From a virus, in the IMG/VR virus record IMGVR_UViG_3300027733_000244, positions 1-20,908 of that record: a stretch of DNA of 20,908 bases; one strand, written 5' to 3'. The stretch's first letter is position 1. Each line of letters begins with the position of its first letter. Positions 1 to 8,263 of the stretch are shown piece by piece. The position numbers were made by a program, and so were the translations under genes. The notes beneath the pieces are model-generated. The model saw only the letters and a list, made by a program, of their open reading frames with translations, was not told the origin of the DNA and ran no database searches.

Positions 1-163
1 CGCTTGTTCCTGAAGAACCACTGGTTCCACTTGAACCACTTGTTCCTGAAGACCCACTGGTCCCCGAAGATCCTGAAGTTCCATTAATTCCAGAAGATCC
101 GCTAGTTCCATTAGCTCCAGAAGATCCTGAAGTTCCATTAGCTCCAGAAGATCCGCTAGTTCC
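1..163 (-). repeat. Collagen-like Gly-X-Y tandem repeat, open at window edge
   Basis: On the minus strand, bases 163 to 2 encode 18 uninterrupted Gly-X-Y triplets built from GTS, GSS, GAN and GIN. Between 163 and 56 the DNA has a 27-base period (GTS-GSS-GAN/GIN) with a 54-base higher-order repeat, because alternate units use ACTAGC or ACTTCA for Thr-Ser. From 82 down to the edge the unit is 18 bases (GTS-GSS) and its synonymous codons have diverged. There is no proline, so any triple helix would lack the usual stabilisation; a flexible trimeric linker is equally possible. The array continues outside the window. Confidence 0.95.
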
Positions 164-2830
164 TGCTACACCTTCATTTCTAGCGATTATTATTCTACTT
201 GCAGGATAATTAGCTTGACTATTTATATTTTGTGAAGTTGAATCATTATGCAAAGCGTATATTTCTACGTAATCATTATTATTTAAAACCAGAACAGAAG
301 AAAAATGAGTTACTGGATAATCATTGTTTGCGGGTATACTAGAATAAGAATATCTTCCCTGAGAAGAAGAAACGTTACCATTTTTTACTATGAATACAGA
401 TCTAGACGTACCAGAAGTTCCACCGCTTGCCCAGCCTATATATCCATCAACAGTAATAACAATTGAATCTCCAGAAGTATTTGTGAATCTATCAGTTCCA
501 TTGAAAGTTAAACCAATTGATCCTTGAGTATTTGCAGTATCCGCTGTAGACCAAATTACTTTTGTATTTGAAGAAGATGATACGCTTTGAGTAGAATTGT
601 TATAATAAGCTAAAGTAGAAGAAATAACCGGATCACCACTTGTTCCACTTGTTCCTGATGTACCACTTTGAGGCTCAATCAAAACACCACGAAAAGTCAA
701 TACATTTGCAGTTGTAGTTGACAACGCAAATAAAACCGGCTTTGAAACTTCTCCAAAGTTACTTGGTTCTGTAGTTGTTACCGTTCCAGCAGTAGTTTCT
801 GATAAAAAGTATATTTCACCAGCAGTCAAACCTGACAAACCAGTTATCAATCCATCTACCACCACTTTAAAAGTATTTGTAGTTGCCGACTTAACAACAC
901 CCAATACTTCTGCATGTGCGGCGCTGTCTGCTTGCGCTTTAAAATAATTTGTTCCATCGAATCTAATAACATCACCGGCAATAAAACCATGAGCAGCAAC
1001 AGTAAACTCTTCAATTAAAGAAGTGCCGCTCCCTGTATCTAATTGTTTTTTTACAATGTTATCTTCAACTACTAATTTATATAAATTTTCTGAAGTTGTC
1101 GTTGTTGGCAATTCAGTAAATACTAAATTATTACTACCGCTATAATATAACGTACCAGTTGTTAAACTATCTGAATCAGAGAATTTTGGTATATATCCAC
1201 TAACACCCAGACCATCAATTACTTTTTTACCACTTAACGGACTAAGATTTATAGCTTGATTTACATATCCAGAACTAATAAATAAAGTATCTGAGAATTC
1301 TGAAACCACTTCATCAGAATTAATTGCGCGAACTTTAACAAAATAATTAGTATCTTCTTTTATTGGAAAAACGAAAGATGGATCTAATGTAGAATACACA
1401 AAATCAGCAAAACCAGTTATTCTTTTTGCTATTTGTATTCCTGTCACCGAGTTTCCTAAACCATTTACTCCAGTAGAAAAAGGGGTGAAAGTGTTTAAAT
1501 ATCTATCTGTAGAATACGTTCCAGTATAAACCGTACCGCTAAACCAACCTCCAGAAGGTAAAAATGAAAAAGAATTGCTTCCTGTATAATCATACGACAA
1601 GAAAACTTCGGAAGAGTTTACGGAACCAGAAGGTATTCTTATTTCTGTTATATAATTAAAACCAGTAGTTGTTGAGAAAACTCCCGTTGGATAAGAACCA
1701 AAATTGTCCACATAAACAGTATGATCAACCCATTGAATACCAGAAGATCCGTAAGTATTAAAAATATCAAAACTTCCACTTATTCCAGATCCAGTTCCAT
1801 AGTAAATTGATTGTATATTTTCGCTAATTCTGTTATCAATGAAATAATCGTATTTATTTTTATTAACACCGCTTTCTTCAACCAAAATGTGATAACTACA
1901 ATCTTGAGACTGCTCAACGTGGTCCCATTTTAAAAAAGCTTCAAGATTTAAATTTTTATCTGTTTTGTTTAAACTTGAACTTACGTAGCCAGTTAAATGA
2001 TATAATTTATTTGGTAAATTATATACAGAATAAGAATTAGGTTTTATTCCTGAAGATATTGTTTTTTGCCCACTATAAAGATAATTATAAGGAACAACAT
2101 GTAAATAATAAGGATTTCTTACGAAATTATCGTCTTTACTATCTTGATTACGATCAATCAAATCCGGAATAAAAATTGTATTTAAATTTGGATTTTTAAT
2201 ATCAACATTGTACAGATAATCATCATCATCAGGATTAAAAACTGTTCCTGTAGTTGCAAAAACAGAAATCTTATCAATTATAGTTTCATCTGCATAAGAT
2301 AAACCGACAGTAACTGTGTTATCTATTGAATAATTACTGATATTTACGCTTGGATTTCCAAAATTAATTAAAGCCGTTCCCGTGCTTTTTCTTCCTTGAT
2401 TATCAGTGCTAACTGTATCAATAAAAAACGTATTTAAACCAGATATGTTTTTAGCTCCAGTTATGCTAATGAAAGTCTGCAATAAATCTGAAGAATTTAT
2501 CGACAATGAAGTTTGTTTAGTAGAGAATGGAAATGTATATATTAATTGTCTATTTGAATTGTAATAATTTACATCAAAACCCGAAAATCCTGCATCTGTT
2601 ACTGTTCCATTTAAAATTTGTTTTGTTACTGGCTTTTCAACAGTCCAACTTAAATTTATAATGTTTTCAGCCAAATAGCCCACGATTAATGGCGTATTTA
2701 TATCTAAACCATATATTTCTGGCGAAACAGTAGTGTCTTTATAAGAGTACTGGCCATTAAAAGACAAATCTACACTTTTAACTATAAAAGCATTACTATA
2801 ATCAATTCCTGTTGATGGAATAAAAGCCAT
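1..2830 (-). CDS. Distal tail fibre with FN3, C1q-like and collagen-like regions, C-terminus beyond window
   Basis: Begins with ATG at base 2830 (MAFIPSTGIDYSNAFIV) and runs open past base 1: at least 943 residues. Residues 1 to about 515 look like several FN3/Ig-like domains, with typical ends such as YYLHVVPYNYLYSG and NYFVKVRAINSDEVVSEFSD. Next comes a fibre linker (GVSGYIPKFSDSDSLT), then at about 606-720 a domain seen in many phage fibres (AAHGFIAGDVIRFDG; KAQADSAAHAEVLGVV; LTAGEIYFLSETTAG). A (GTS)3 spacer leads to a probable C1q/TNF-type jelly roll at about 745-885, ending YPASRIIIARNEG, followed by at least 18 Gly-X-Y triplets. Likely a trimeric receptor-binding fibre attached to the gpJ hub. 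No chaperone domain is visible before the cut. Confidence 0.82.
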   Translation of the reverse strand, partial: MAFIPSTGIDYSNAFIVKSVDLSFNGQYSYKDTTVSPEIYGLDINTPLIVGYLAENIINLSWTVEKPVTKQILNGTVTDAGFSGFDVNYYNSNRQLIYTFPFSTKQTSLSINSSDLLQTFISITGAKNISGLNTFFIDTVSTDNQGRKSTGTALINFGNPSVNISNYSIDNTVTVGLSYADETIIDKISVFATTGTVFNPDDDDYLYNVDIKNPNLNTIFIPDLIDRNQDSKDDNFVRNPYYLHVVPYNYLYSGQKTISSGIKPNSYSVYNLPNKLYHLTGYVSSSLNKTDKNLNLEAFLKWDHVEQSQDCSYHILVEESGVNKNKYDYFIDNRISENIQSIYYGTGSGISGSFDIFNTYGSSGIQWVDHTVYVDNFGSYPTGVFSTTTGFNYITEIRIPSGSVNSSEVFLSYDYTGSNSFSFLPSGGWFSGTVYTGTYSTDRYLNTFTPFSTGVNGLGNSVTGIQIAKRITGFADFVYSTLDPSFVFPIKEDTNYFVKVRAINSDEVVSEFSDTLFISSGYVNQAINLSPLSGKKVIDGLGVSGYIPKFSDSDSLTTGTLYYSGSNNLVFTELPTTTTSENLYKLVVEDNIVKKQLDTGSGTSLIEEFTVAAHGFIAGDVIRFDGTNYFKAQADSAAHAEVLGVVKSATTNTFKVVVDGLITGLSGLTAGEIYFLSETTAGTVTTTEPSNFGEVSKPVLFALSTTTANVLTFRGVLIEPQSGTSGTSGTSGDPVISSTLAYYNNSTQSVSSSSNTKVIWSTADTANTQGSIGLTFNGTDRFTNTSGDSIVITVDGYIGWASGGTSGTSRSVFIVKNGNVSSSQGRYSYSSIPANNDYPVTHFSSVLVLNNNDYVEIYALHNDSTSQNINSQANYPASRIIIARNEGVAGTSGSSGANGTSGSSGANGTSGSSGINGTSGSSGTSGSSGTSGSSGTSGSSGTS
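638..664 (-). repeat. Short (GTS)3 collagen-like spacer
   Basis: Three Gly-Thr-Ser triplets followed by G-D-P, placed between the fibre domain ending LTFRGVLIEPQS and the C1q-like domain. It uses the same triplet as the long array at bases 2-163, so the jelly roll domain has Gly-X-Y sequence on both sides. Confidence 0.9.
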
Positions 2831-2838
2831 ATATTAAG

Positions 2839-5800
2839 TTACACATTAATTAACTTCATATTTTTATCAAAAGCGTAGAAATCAATTGAATATTGAGGAT
2901 TGAAACTAATTCCATTTAATGGCGTTTCTCCTAAAAATAAATTTATGAATCTCGCTTCTGATCTTAAAATTTTAAATTTTAAAGTTTTTCCGTCTTTAGT
3001 TACAAGACAATACAACCCATAAACATTCATATTGCTAGAAACAGAATTTGAATTAAATATACTCGTAAAGTCTATTTTTAATTCTTTAAATTTATTCTCT
3101 GTAAAACCAGCATCTAGAGTTTCATTTTCTATATTAAATGAATAATCATAATTAGAGTTAATTGAACTCAAATAATTTATACTTTTATCAAACAATAATC
3201 CTTGCGTAAAGAACGTTTGAATCTGCGAATCAGTAAAAGCTGAAGAAATATAAGTGTCTGTGGAGAACACTATTTCTTTTTCATTATCTTGGTTAATATC
3301 TACATATTCATCTTTTTCAATAAAATCAAATTTTTCATAAGAATATTTCATTGCCGCTAATGAATATTCATTAGCGGAGTTTTCTCCTATATTAGTTATT
3401 CTGTACAAATCCCCATCTTCTGTATAATCATTAAGATAAATCGTAAAACAAGCGTCACTTCTTAAATTTGAGAAAGATCCATAATTAAGATCAGGGAATA
3501 AAGAAAAATTTACATCATTTATTTTCGCATAAGGAGTGTTGAAAGCTGCGACCCCATACAAAGGATTACCTTTCGGTCTTGTAATCTCTCTTAGTTTTTC
3601 ACTGTTTAAATAATAAATTATAGAAGATCCATCATATACAACATTTAAGATATCAGTTGAAACTACCGTTCTATTTAAATTTGTAGTTGTGTTATTTTCT
3701 ATAACCAACAAAGCTCCAGCAGCTATATAAAAGCCATAATTTATATCAGCTTGATCTATTGAAACGTTATTTATTTCACTTAACCCACAAATTAAATAAG
3801 TCGCAAGATCATCAATTTTGAAAGATATTTGACAATTATTTATATAACTTTGTTTTGTGAAAGCTTTTCTTGTAAAACCTGCTATTCCGATATTATCGCC
3901 AGAAACTGTTTTTCCATCGTCTGAAGATATTGCTTTATTTACTATATTCCAAGAAATATAAGCGGAATTAGTTAATTTTAATTTTAAATTACTATTATCG
4001 ACTTCGCTTACATAATAAGAAAACTCTGATAATTCATCATTAACTAAAGTAAATATTTTAATAATACTTCCCAAAGCGTCTTCAGACACTTCTCTGTCAA
4101 TACCTATATAACTATTTTTATAATCCAAAGAAGTTATTCTTCCAAAATTAATATTGCTATTTTTTAAAGCATCGCTTATTCTTATAATATCTCCAACTTT
4201 TAATAAAGAAATTTCTACTCCACCATTAAAATTAACGATTTGAGACTCTAATTTACCAGTAGCTAAAAACCATTTACCAACTCTTTGAGCTTGATATTTA
4301 GAAGTAATTCCAAATCCAATAATTTCTTTTTCAATTATTCCAAATTTTTGAATTAAATTTGCGTCTTCAATATAAACAATTTTATCTTTAAAATTATCAA
4401 GCTGATCAAGATAAGACACTTTAATTACTGAAAAAGCTGTATTTAAATTACTAGATGAATAAGCGAATAAACCATCTTTTACATTAGAATTATTGAATAT
4501 ATAAGAAACTGGTTTTTTAACATCGCTTGTTAAATTTAAATATCCATTTCTAAAATAGAATACCCCTCTAAAAATAGACGCCAAATCAGACAACACTCTC
4601 AAGCCTTCTGTTTCACTATTAATAAAAATATTTGCCGCAAACCTTGATTCCAGAAAATCAGAAAAACCTTGTTGTTTAGCCACACATTTACCTGATTTTA
4701 TTTTTAAAGAAGTATCAAAAATGTTTGCTGAAGCGTATTTTATAGAAACCGCTTCACTAGTAGAATCAAAGTTTGTGACCGTATTCCCATATCCAGAAAT
4801 GTAAGATACAATAAAAGACTTTATGTTATCTTGAACGTTTAATAAAGAGGGATTTTTTAATATATATTCTTTAAGAGCGGTAAAAAAATTACCACTCAAA
4901 TCTGATTCTATAAATTTACGAGGACCAAAATCATTATACAACGTTATTGTGGCTAATGATCCATTTGTCGTTACAAGACCAATTATTTTTTTAACATTTA
5001 AATCTAAATCTTCACCCTTTTCATTTTTTAAATCATATAAAAATAAAGTACCACCAAATGGATATTTATTTTGTAAAGTAAAAATATCATCTGTAGTTGT
5101 GATTTGTATTTTATTAAAACCCTCTTGCCCTAAAATAAAAGAATTATAAAAAGAAAAGTTTTGAGCAGCATATTTTGTAGAACAATTCGTTTTAACAAGT
5201 TCATCGCAATATTTTGATATCTTATACAGCTCCCATTTATTAATATCGTTTTCTGTTAATATGGATTTAGCTAAACCATATCTTCCATTAACACATAAAT
5301 CATGAAATATCCAAGCCGGATTATCAGTCCACCTTAAAGATTTACTGTAATTACCTCCCCAGTCTTCTGAATACTCTTTAGCTTCGGAATCGTAGTTATC
5401 TGGAACTTTTATTTTTAAAAACTTGCAATCAAAACTTCTAACAGGAATAGATGCAAAATGCTTAGAACTTACCTCATTTTTACAAATAGCTGAAAAAGGA
5501 TATAAAAAATCATAATTAACAATTTCAACTACACTATTGACAGAAAAAGCTCTTGTTAAAACACCTTTTTTACTACCGAATGCTGGGATTCTCTTTTGTA
5601 CGCTATAGATATTAATAATAAATTCAGAATTTATATTATCTAGTCTATCGTATTTATCTATTTCTAATTCGAAAGTCAATAAAACAGAATTTTGTTTTGC
5701 TATTATATAAGCCTCAAAAAGAAAATATTCAGTTTTTTGTTTAAAAGAGTTTGTTAAACTAATTACAAAACGCACAGTATTACTATAATTAGTTCCTTTA

Positions 5801-6387
5801 TCATCTATATAATATAAATCATCTAAACTAATTATAACTTTTATAAAATTAGCGTATTTATTTTTCAAATAATGAGAGAAAACTCTAGCAGTTTTTTTTA
5901 AATCTATAATAGATTTTTGAATAGGATCTTCTGTACTTTCATTAAAAGAAGTGAATTTATAATTAGGATTAATTGCATCCCCATCTATTTTAGAAAATTG
6001 CTCAATGCTTTCGTTTAAATCGTATATTTTAGTTTTATACTCATATACTGAACTCGACACAGTAGAAATATTAGAAACTTCAGAACCTAAAGATAAAGAA
6101 AAATCTGAAGAACTTATGTTAAATAAATTACTTTTTCTATCTTTTATTGATACATCGTTAAAATAAACCCCATAAGCTAAAGATCCATTTGTTTGCGCTG
6201 TTCCAACGTTTGAGCTTAAATCAATATAATTCAAAACATTTCCAAAAGAATCCGTTAAACCTTCAATTGGACCTTCTGAAATCAAATCAACTGCTTCATA
6301 GAAACATTCAGAATCAACTGTAAAACCTTTAGAATTTGCAGAGTTAACGAATACGTCAACATCTGATTTAGACAAACTTATTATCAT
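2839..6387 (-). CDS. gpJ-like central tail hub / tip attachment protein
   Basis: 1182 residues. Clear lambda gpJ signatures: EAVDLISEGPIEGL (31-44), RWTDNPAWIFHDL (352-364), INKWELYKISKYCDELV (382-398), EGLRVLSDL (594-602), the QAQRVGKWFLATGKLESQIV block (699-718), GDIIRISD (732-739), and LYRITNIGENSANEYSLAAM with YEKFDFIE (994-1024). It forms the trimeric hub under the tape measure and leads to the receptor-binding fibre. Two additions relative to lambda are visible: about 180 residues (400-577) inserted between YCDELV and the ESRFAAN segment, and a concanavalin-like domain (about 845-965; VVYDGSSIIYYLNSEKL) before the LYRITN block. The long C-terminal fibre part of lambda J is missing; the next gene starts 8 bases later and may replace it. 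Start is fixed by the ATGA overlap with gpI. Confidence 0.93.
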   Translation of the reverse strand: MIISLSKSDVDVFVNSANSKGFTVDSECFYEAVDLISEGPIEGLTDSFGNVLNYIDLSSNVGTAQTNGSLAYGVYFNDVSIKDRKSNLFNISSSDFSLSLGSEVSNISTVSSSVYEYKTKIYDLNESIEQFSKIDGDAINPNYKFTSFNESTEDPIQKSIIDLKKTARVFSHYLKNKYANFIKVIISLDDLYYIDDKGTNYSNTVRFVISLTNSFKQKTEYFLFEAYIIAKQNSVLLTFELEIDKYDRLDNINSEFIINIYSVQKRIPAFGSKKGVLTRAFSVNSVVEIVNYDFLYPFSAICKNEVSSKHFASIPVRSFDCKFLKIKVPDNYDSEAKEYSEDWGGNYSKSLRWTDNPAWIFHDLCVNGRYGLAKSILTENDINKWELYKISKYCDELVKTNCSTKYAAQNFSFYNSFILGQEGFNKIQITTTDDIFTLQNKYPFGGTLFLYDLKNEKGEDLDLNVKKIIGLVTTNGSLATITLYNDFGPRKFIESDLSGNFFTALKEYILKNPSLLNVQDNIKSFIVSYISGYGNTVTNFDSTSEAVSIKYASANIFDTSLKIKSGKCVAKQQGFSDFLESRFAANIFINSETEGLRVLSDLASIFRGVFYFRNGYLNLTSDVKKPVSYIFNNSNVKDGLFAYSSSNLNTAFSVIKVSYLDQLDNFKDKIVYIEDANLIQKFGIIEKEIIGFGITSKYQAQRVGKWFLATGKLESQIVNFNGGVEISLLKVGDIIRISDALKNSNINFGRITSLDYKNSYIGIDREVSEDALGSIIKIFTLVNDELSEFSYYVSEVDNSNLKLKLTNSAYISWNIVNKAISSDDGKTVSGDNIGIAGFTRKAFTKQSYINNCQISFKIDDLATYLICGLSEINNVSIDQADINYGFYIAAGALLVIENNTTTNLNRTVVSTDILNVVYDGSSIIYYLNSEKLREITRPKGNPLYGVAAFNTPYAKINDVNFSLFPDLNYGSFSNLRSDACFTIYLNDYTEDGDLYRITNIGENSANEYSLAAMKYSYEKFDFIEKDEYVDINQDNEKEIVFSTDTYISSAFTDSQIQTFFTQGLLFDKSINYLSSINSNYDYSFNIENETLDAGFTENKFKELKIDFTSIFNSNSVSSNMNVYGLYCLVTKDGKTLKFKILRSEARFINLFLGETPLNGISFNPQYSIDFYAFDKNMKLINV

Positions 6388-6878
6388 GATGCTATTTTAT
6401 TTATATTTGTAATATTATTTGATATAACTACAGATCCAATTTTTAAACGTCCATAACCTATAGGAATAGGAACGTTTCTTTTGGTTACATTTTCATAAGA
6501 AGAAAATAATCTAGAATTTGTTTTAATATCAATTGGTGATTTTGGTGTTAGTAATTTTGTAATTAAAAATTGAATACCTATAGATATAGCCAAAATTAAT
6601 AAACTTATACCAAAATCGCTTCCCATTATTAATGGAACTACTTCGATTTTAGAATTTGATTTTAATATTGGAGAATTAATATATTCAGGAGGCATTATTT
6701 TACCATCAACATAAATTATAAAATTAGATATATATTCTTCTAGTATACCTAAAGTACTGATTAAACGGCCAGTATTAGCTTCAATAGCTTCGAAAGCTTC
6801 AGCCACAGTTAGAATATTTAAATTCCAATCTAGCTTTACATAATTTTCAAAAACGCCATGTAATTTTACATTGACCAT
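6384..6878 (-). CDS. gpI-like tail assembly protein
   Basis: 164 residues. The N-terminal 80 residues look like the ubiquitin-type fold of the lambda gpI family (MVNVKLHGVFENYV; later FIIYVDGKIM and KIEVVPLIMGS). A hydrophobic stretch at about 88-110 (ISLLILAISIGIQFLITKLL) is followed by the family's C-terminal signature: LTPKSP, SRLFSSYENVTKRNVPIPI and GYGRLKIGSVVIS. gpI is needed with gpJ, gpK and gpL to start tail tip assembly and is thought not to remain as a major part of the mature tail. The TGA stop overlaps the gpJ start as ATGA, so the two are probably translationally coupled. Length is slightly below that of lambda gpI. Confidence 0.87.
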   Translation of the reverse strand: MVNVKLHGVFENYVKLDWNLNILTVAEAFEAIEANTGRLISTLGILEEYISNFIIYVDGKIMPPEYINSPILKSNSKIEVVPLIMGSDFGISLLILAISIGIQFLITKLLTPKSPIDIKTNSRLFSSYENVTKRNVPIPIGYGRLKIGSVVISNNITNINKIAS

Positions 6879-6885
6879 GATAATA

Positions 6886-7212
6886 CTATTTACACTTCAT
6901 TTCAGACCAATTATCATTATTAACATTATAAATCAACATATCTAAACAATGAAATTTTTGATAATAAATGTCGAATTCTGAAAAACTGTCTGAATTATTA
7001 TGGTTATGGAATAAATATTTTATAGTAAATTTATTTTTGATGTATAAATAATCAACTGGCGATATTAAAAAAAAATTATTTGATTGTGGATGTTTGTTCT
7101 CTAATTCGATAAAAGACTCTCTAATACCGTCAAAAACTATAAACCCACAAACTTCAGTAGTTTTATTAATACATATAGATTTTATGCGCTGTTTTAAATC
7201 GTCATTTATCAT
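6886..7212 (-). CDS. gpK-like tail tip JAMM/MPN metallopeptidase
   Basis: Predicted 108 residues from the ATG at 7212 (MINDDLKQ). A longer in-frame start at 7281 adds 23 Leu/Met-rich residues buried in the gpL gene, so I prefer the short form with an 11-base overlap. The full JAMM zinc motif is present: Glu in TEVCGF, then HNH (FHNHNN), then S-x-x-D (SEFD) eight residues later. Lambda gpK has this domain plus a C-terminal NlpC/P60 peptidoglycan hydrolase; here the gene stops (TAG) right after the JAMM domain and 7 bases before gpI, so the hydrolase half is absent. The role is tail tip assembly, with the peptidase possibly acting on a tip protein. Gene order L-K-I-J supports the call. Confidence 0.9.
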   Translation of the reverse strand: MINDDLKQRIKSICINKTTEVCGFIVFDGIRESFIELENKHPQSNNFFLISPVDYLYIKNKFTIKYLFHNHNNSDSFSEFDIYYQKFHCLDMLIYNVNNDNWSEMKCK

Positions 7213-8263
7213 TATTAAATGGATAAGTAGCTGAAAAAGCTCCAAAAGGCAATGCTCCATCATCAGGTAAATAGTCTTCAAACCTCAACAAACACCCTCG
7301 CAAAGTTTTAGAACATTTGTCTTGTTTCCAAACGTTAGTGTTTTTATCTGGAAATTTACCAACAACATTATTAGAAATGCAAACAAAAAAAGACTTTGGT
7401 TTATTAATAAAATTAATATTATTTATATCTTGTTGCGCGTCTAAACTTAAAATAGGATCAACGTAAACGAAATCTCCAGAATTATATGAAGTTGTTTGCG
7501 ACCATTCGCCTTTGTATGTAATAGCCGTCAAACCATAAGAATTATTAGCTAAATCTTGTTTATAAGTGTTTAAAAATGTTTTATCATTTTCGTCTGCTAT
7601 CGGCAAACCAGGATCTGGAGAATTAACATTTCCCTGCCAAGCGGATTCTTTAAAATACAAATAACTTGGTTGTAATTTATTTAAAGGAGTCGAATTGATT
7701 TGTGGACCTTTAAATGCCGAAGTGTTTCCATAGTTGCATCCATAACATCTATAATTCCACGAACAAGTATCGTTAGTTATTTTTCTTGTAGGTAACGATA
7801 AACTTTCAATATCAATCTTAGTTACTAACTCTAGCTCTACGTTTTCTTTATTTTCTGATTTTTTTAAATTAATTATAAATTTATCATAAGCTATATAAGT
7901 ATTAAAAGCCGAATTACCGAATGGATTAATTTCATCTATAAAATTAATAGAATCCAGATCTTTACCCAATATTTTTTTTCTAAATGCTTTTTTACCAATA
8001 AGATCTGCGCGATCTTTTAATATTTTAGAAAAATAATTATTTATATTAGCTATTTTTAAAACAGGTCTACTTTGTTTTCCGTCTGATGAAGTTTCAAATG
8101 AAGAAAACTCACAAGGAATAAAAATATATTGATTACCTTGAAAAACGAGATTAGATGAAAAATTTTTAGAGCCATGAAAACGAAGGTATCCTTCATTAGA
8201 CTCTAATTCTATTTCAAAGAGGTCTAATATAAGGTAATTATTTAATTTAAATAAAGTTTTCAT
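7202..8263 (-). CDS. gpL-like minor tail (tail tip) iron-sulfur protein
   Basis: 353 residues against about 232 for lambda gpL. The N-terminal domain carries the family pattern: FEIEL, then FQGNQYIFIPCEF, then SDGKQSRPVLKIANINNYFS and LIGKKAFRKKIL. The C-terminal part holds Cys167 (TCSWNYR), Cys176 (YGCNYGN), Cys317 (DKCSK) and Cys324 (RGCLLRF). The spacings of 9 and 7 equal those of lambda C173/C182 and C205/C212, which ligate a [4Fe-4S] cluster; the non-ligand lambda Cys208 is Thr here. An extra Cys173 is present. About 140 residues separate the two pairs (23 in lambda); the insert holds a CBM5/12-like module at about 253-313 (W254, TSYNSGDFVYV, W312). gpL joins the tape measure/tube end to the central hub during tip assembly. 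It overlaps the next gene by 11 bases. Confidence 0.9.
   Translation of the reverse strand: MKTLFKLNNYLILDLFEIELESNEGYLRFHGSKNFSSNLVFQGNQYIFIPCEFSSFETSSDGKQSRPVLKIANINNYFSKILKDRADLIGKKAFRKKILGKDLDSINFIDEINPFGNSAFNTYIAYDKFIINLKKSENKENVELELVTKIDIESLSLPTRKITNDTCSWNYRCYGCNYGNTSAFKGPQINSTPLNKLQPSYLYFKESAWQGNVNSPDPGLPIADENDKTFLNTYKQDLANNSYGLTAITYKGEWSQTTSYNSGDFVYVDPILSLDAQQDINNINFINKPKSFFVCISNNVVGKFPDKNTNVWKQDKCSKTLRGCLLRFEDYLPDDGALPFGAFSATYPFNNDK

Noticed and set aside
1-163. Possible CRISPR-like or non-coding tandem array at the left edge
   Set aside because: The units are in-frame multiples of 9 bases encoding Gly-X-Y, with synonymous differences between copies and no unique spacers. It is a coding repeat.
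4949-5149. Plus-strand open frame opposite gpJ
   Set aside because: Short, antisense to a strongly conserved gene, with no recognisable product. The same applies to the plus-strand frames at 11627-11815, 16620-16811, 17143-17355, 17482-17691 and 19231-19467.
7213-7281. Longer N-terminus for the JAMM peptidase starting at base 7281
   Set aside because: The extra 23 residues are Leu/Met-rich, lie wholly inside the gpL gene in another frame, and add nothing like the family. The start at 7212 gives a normal 11-base overlap.
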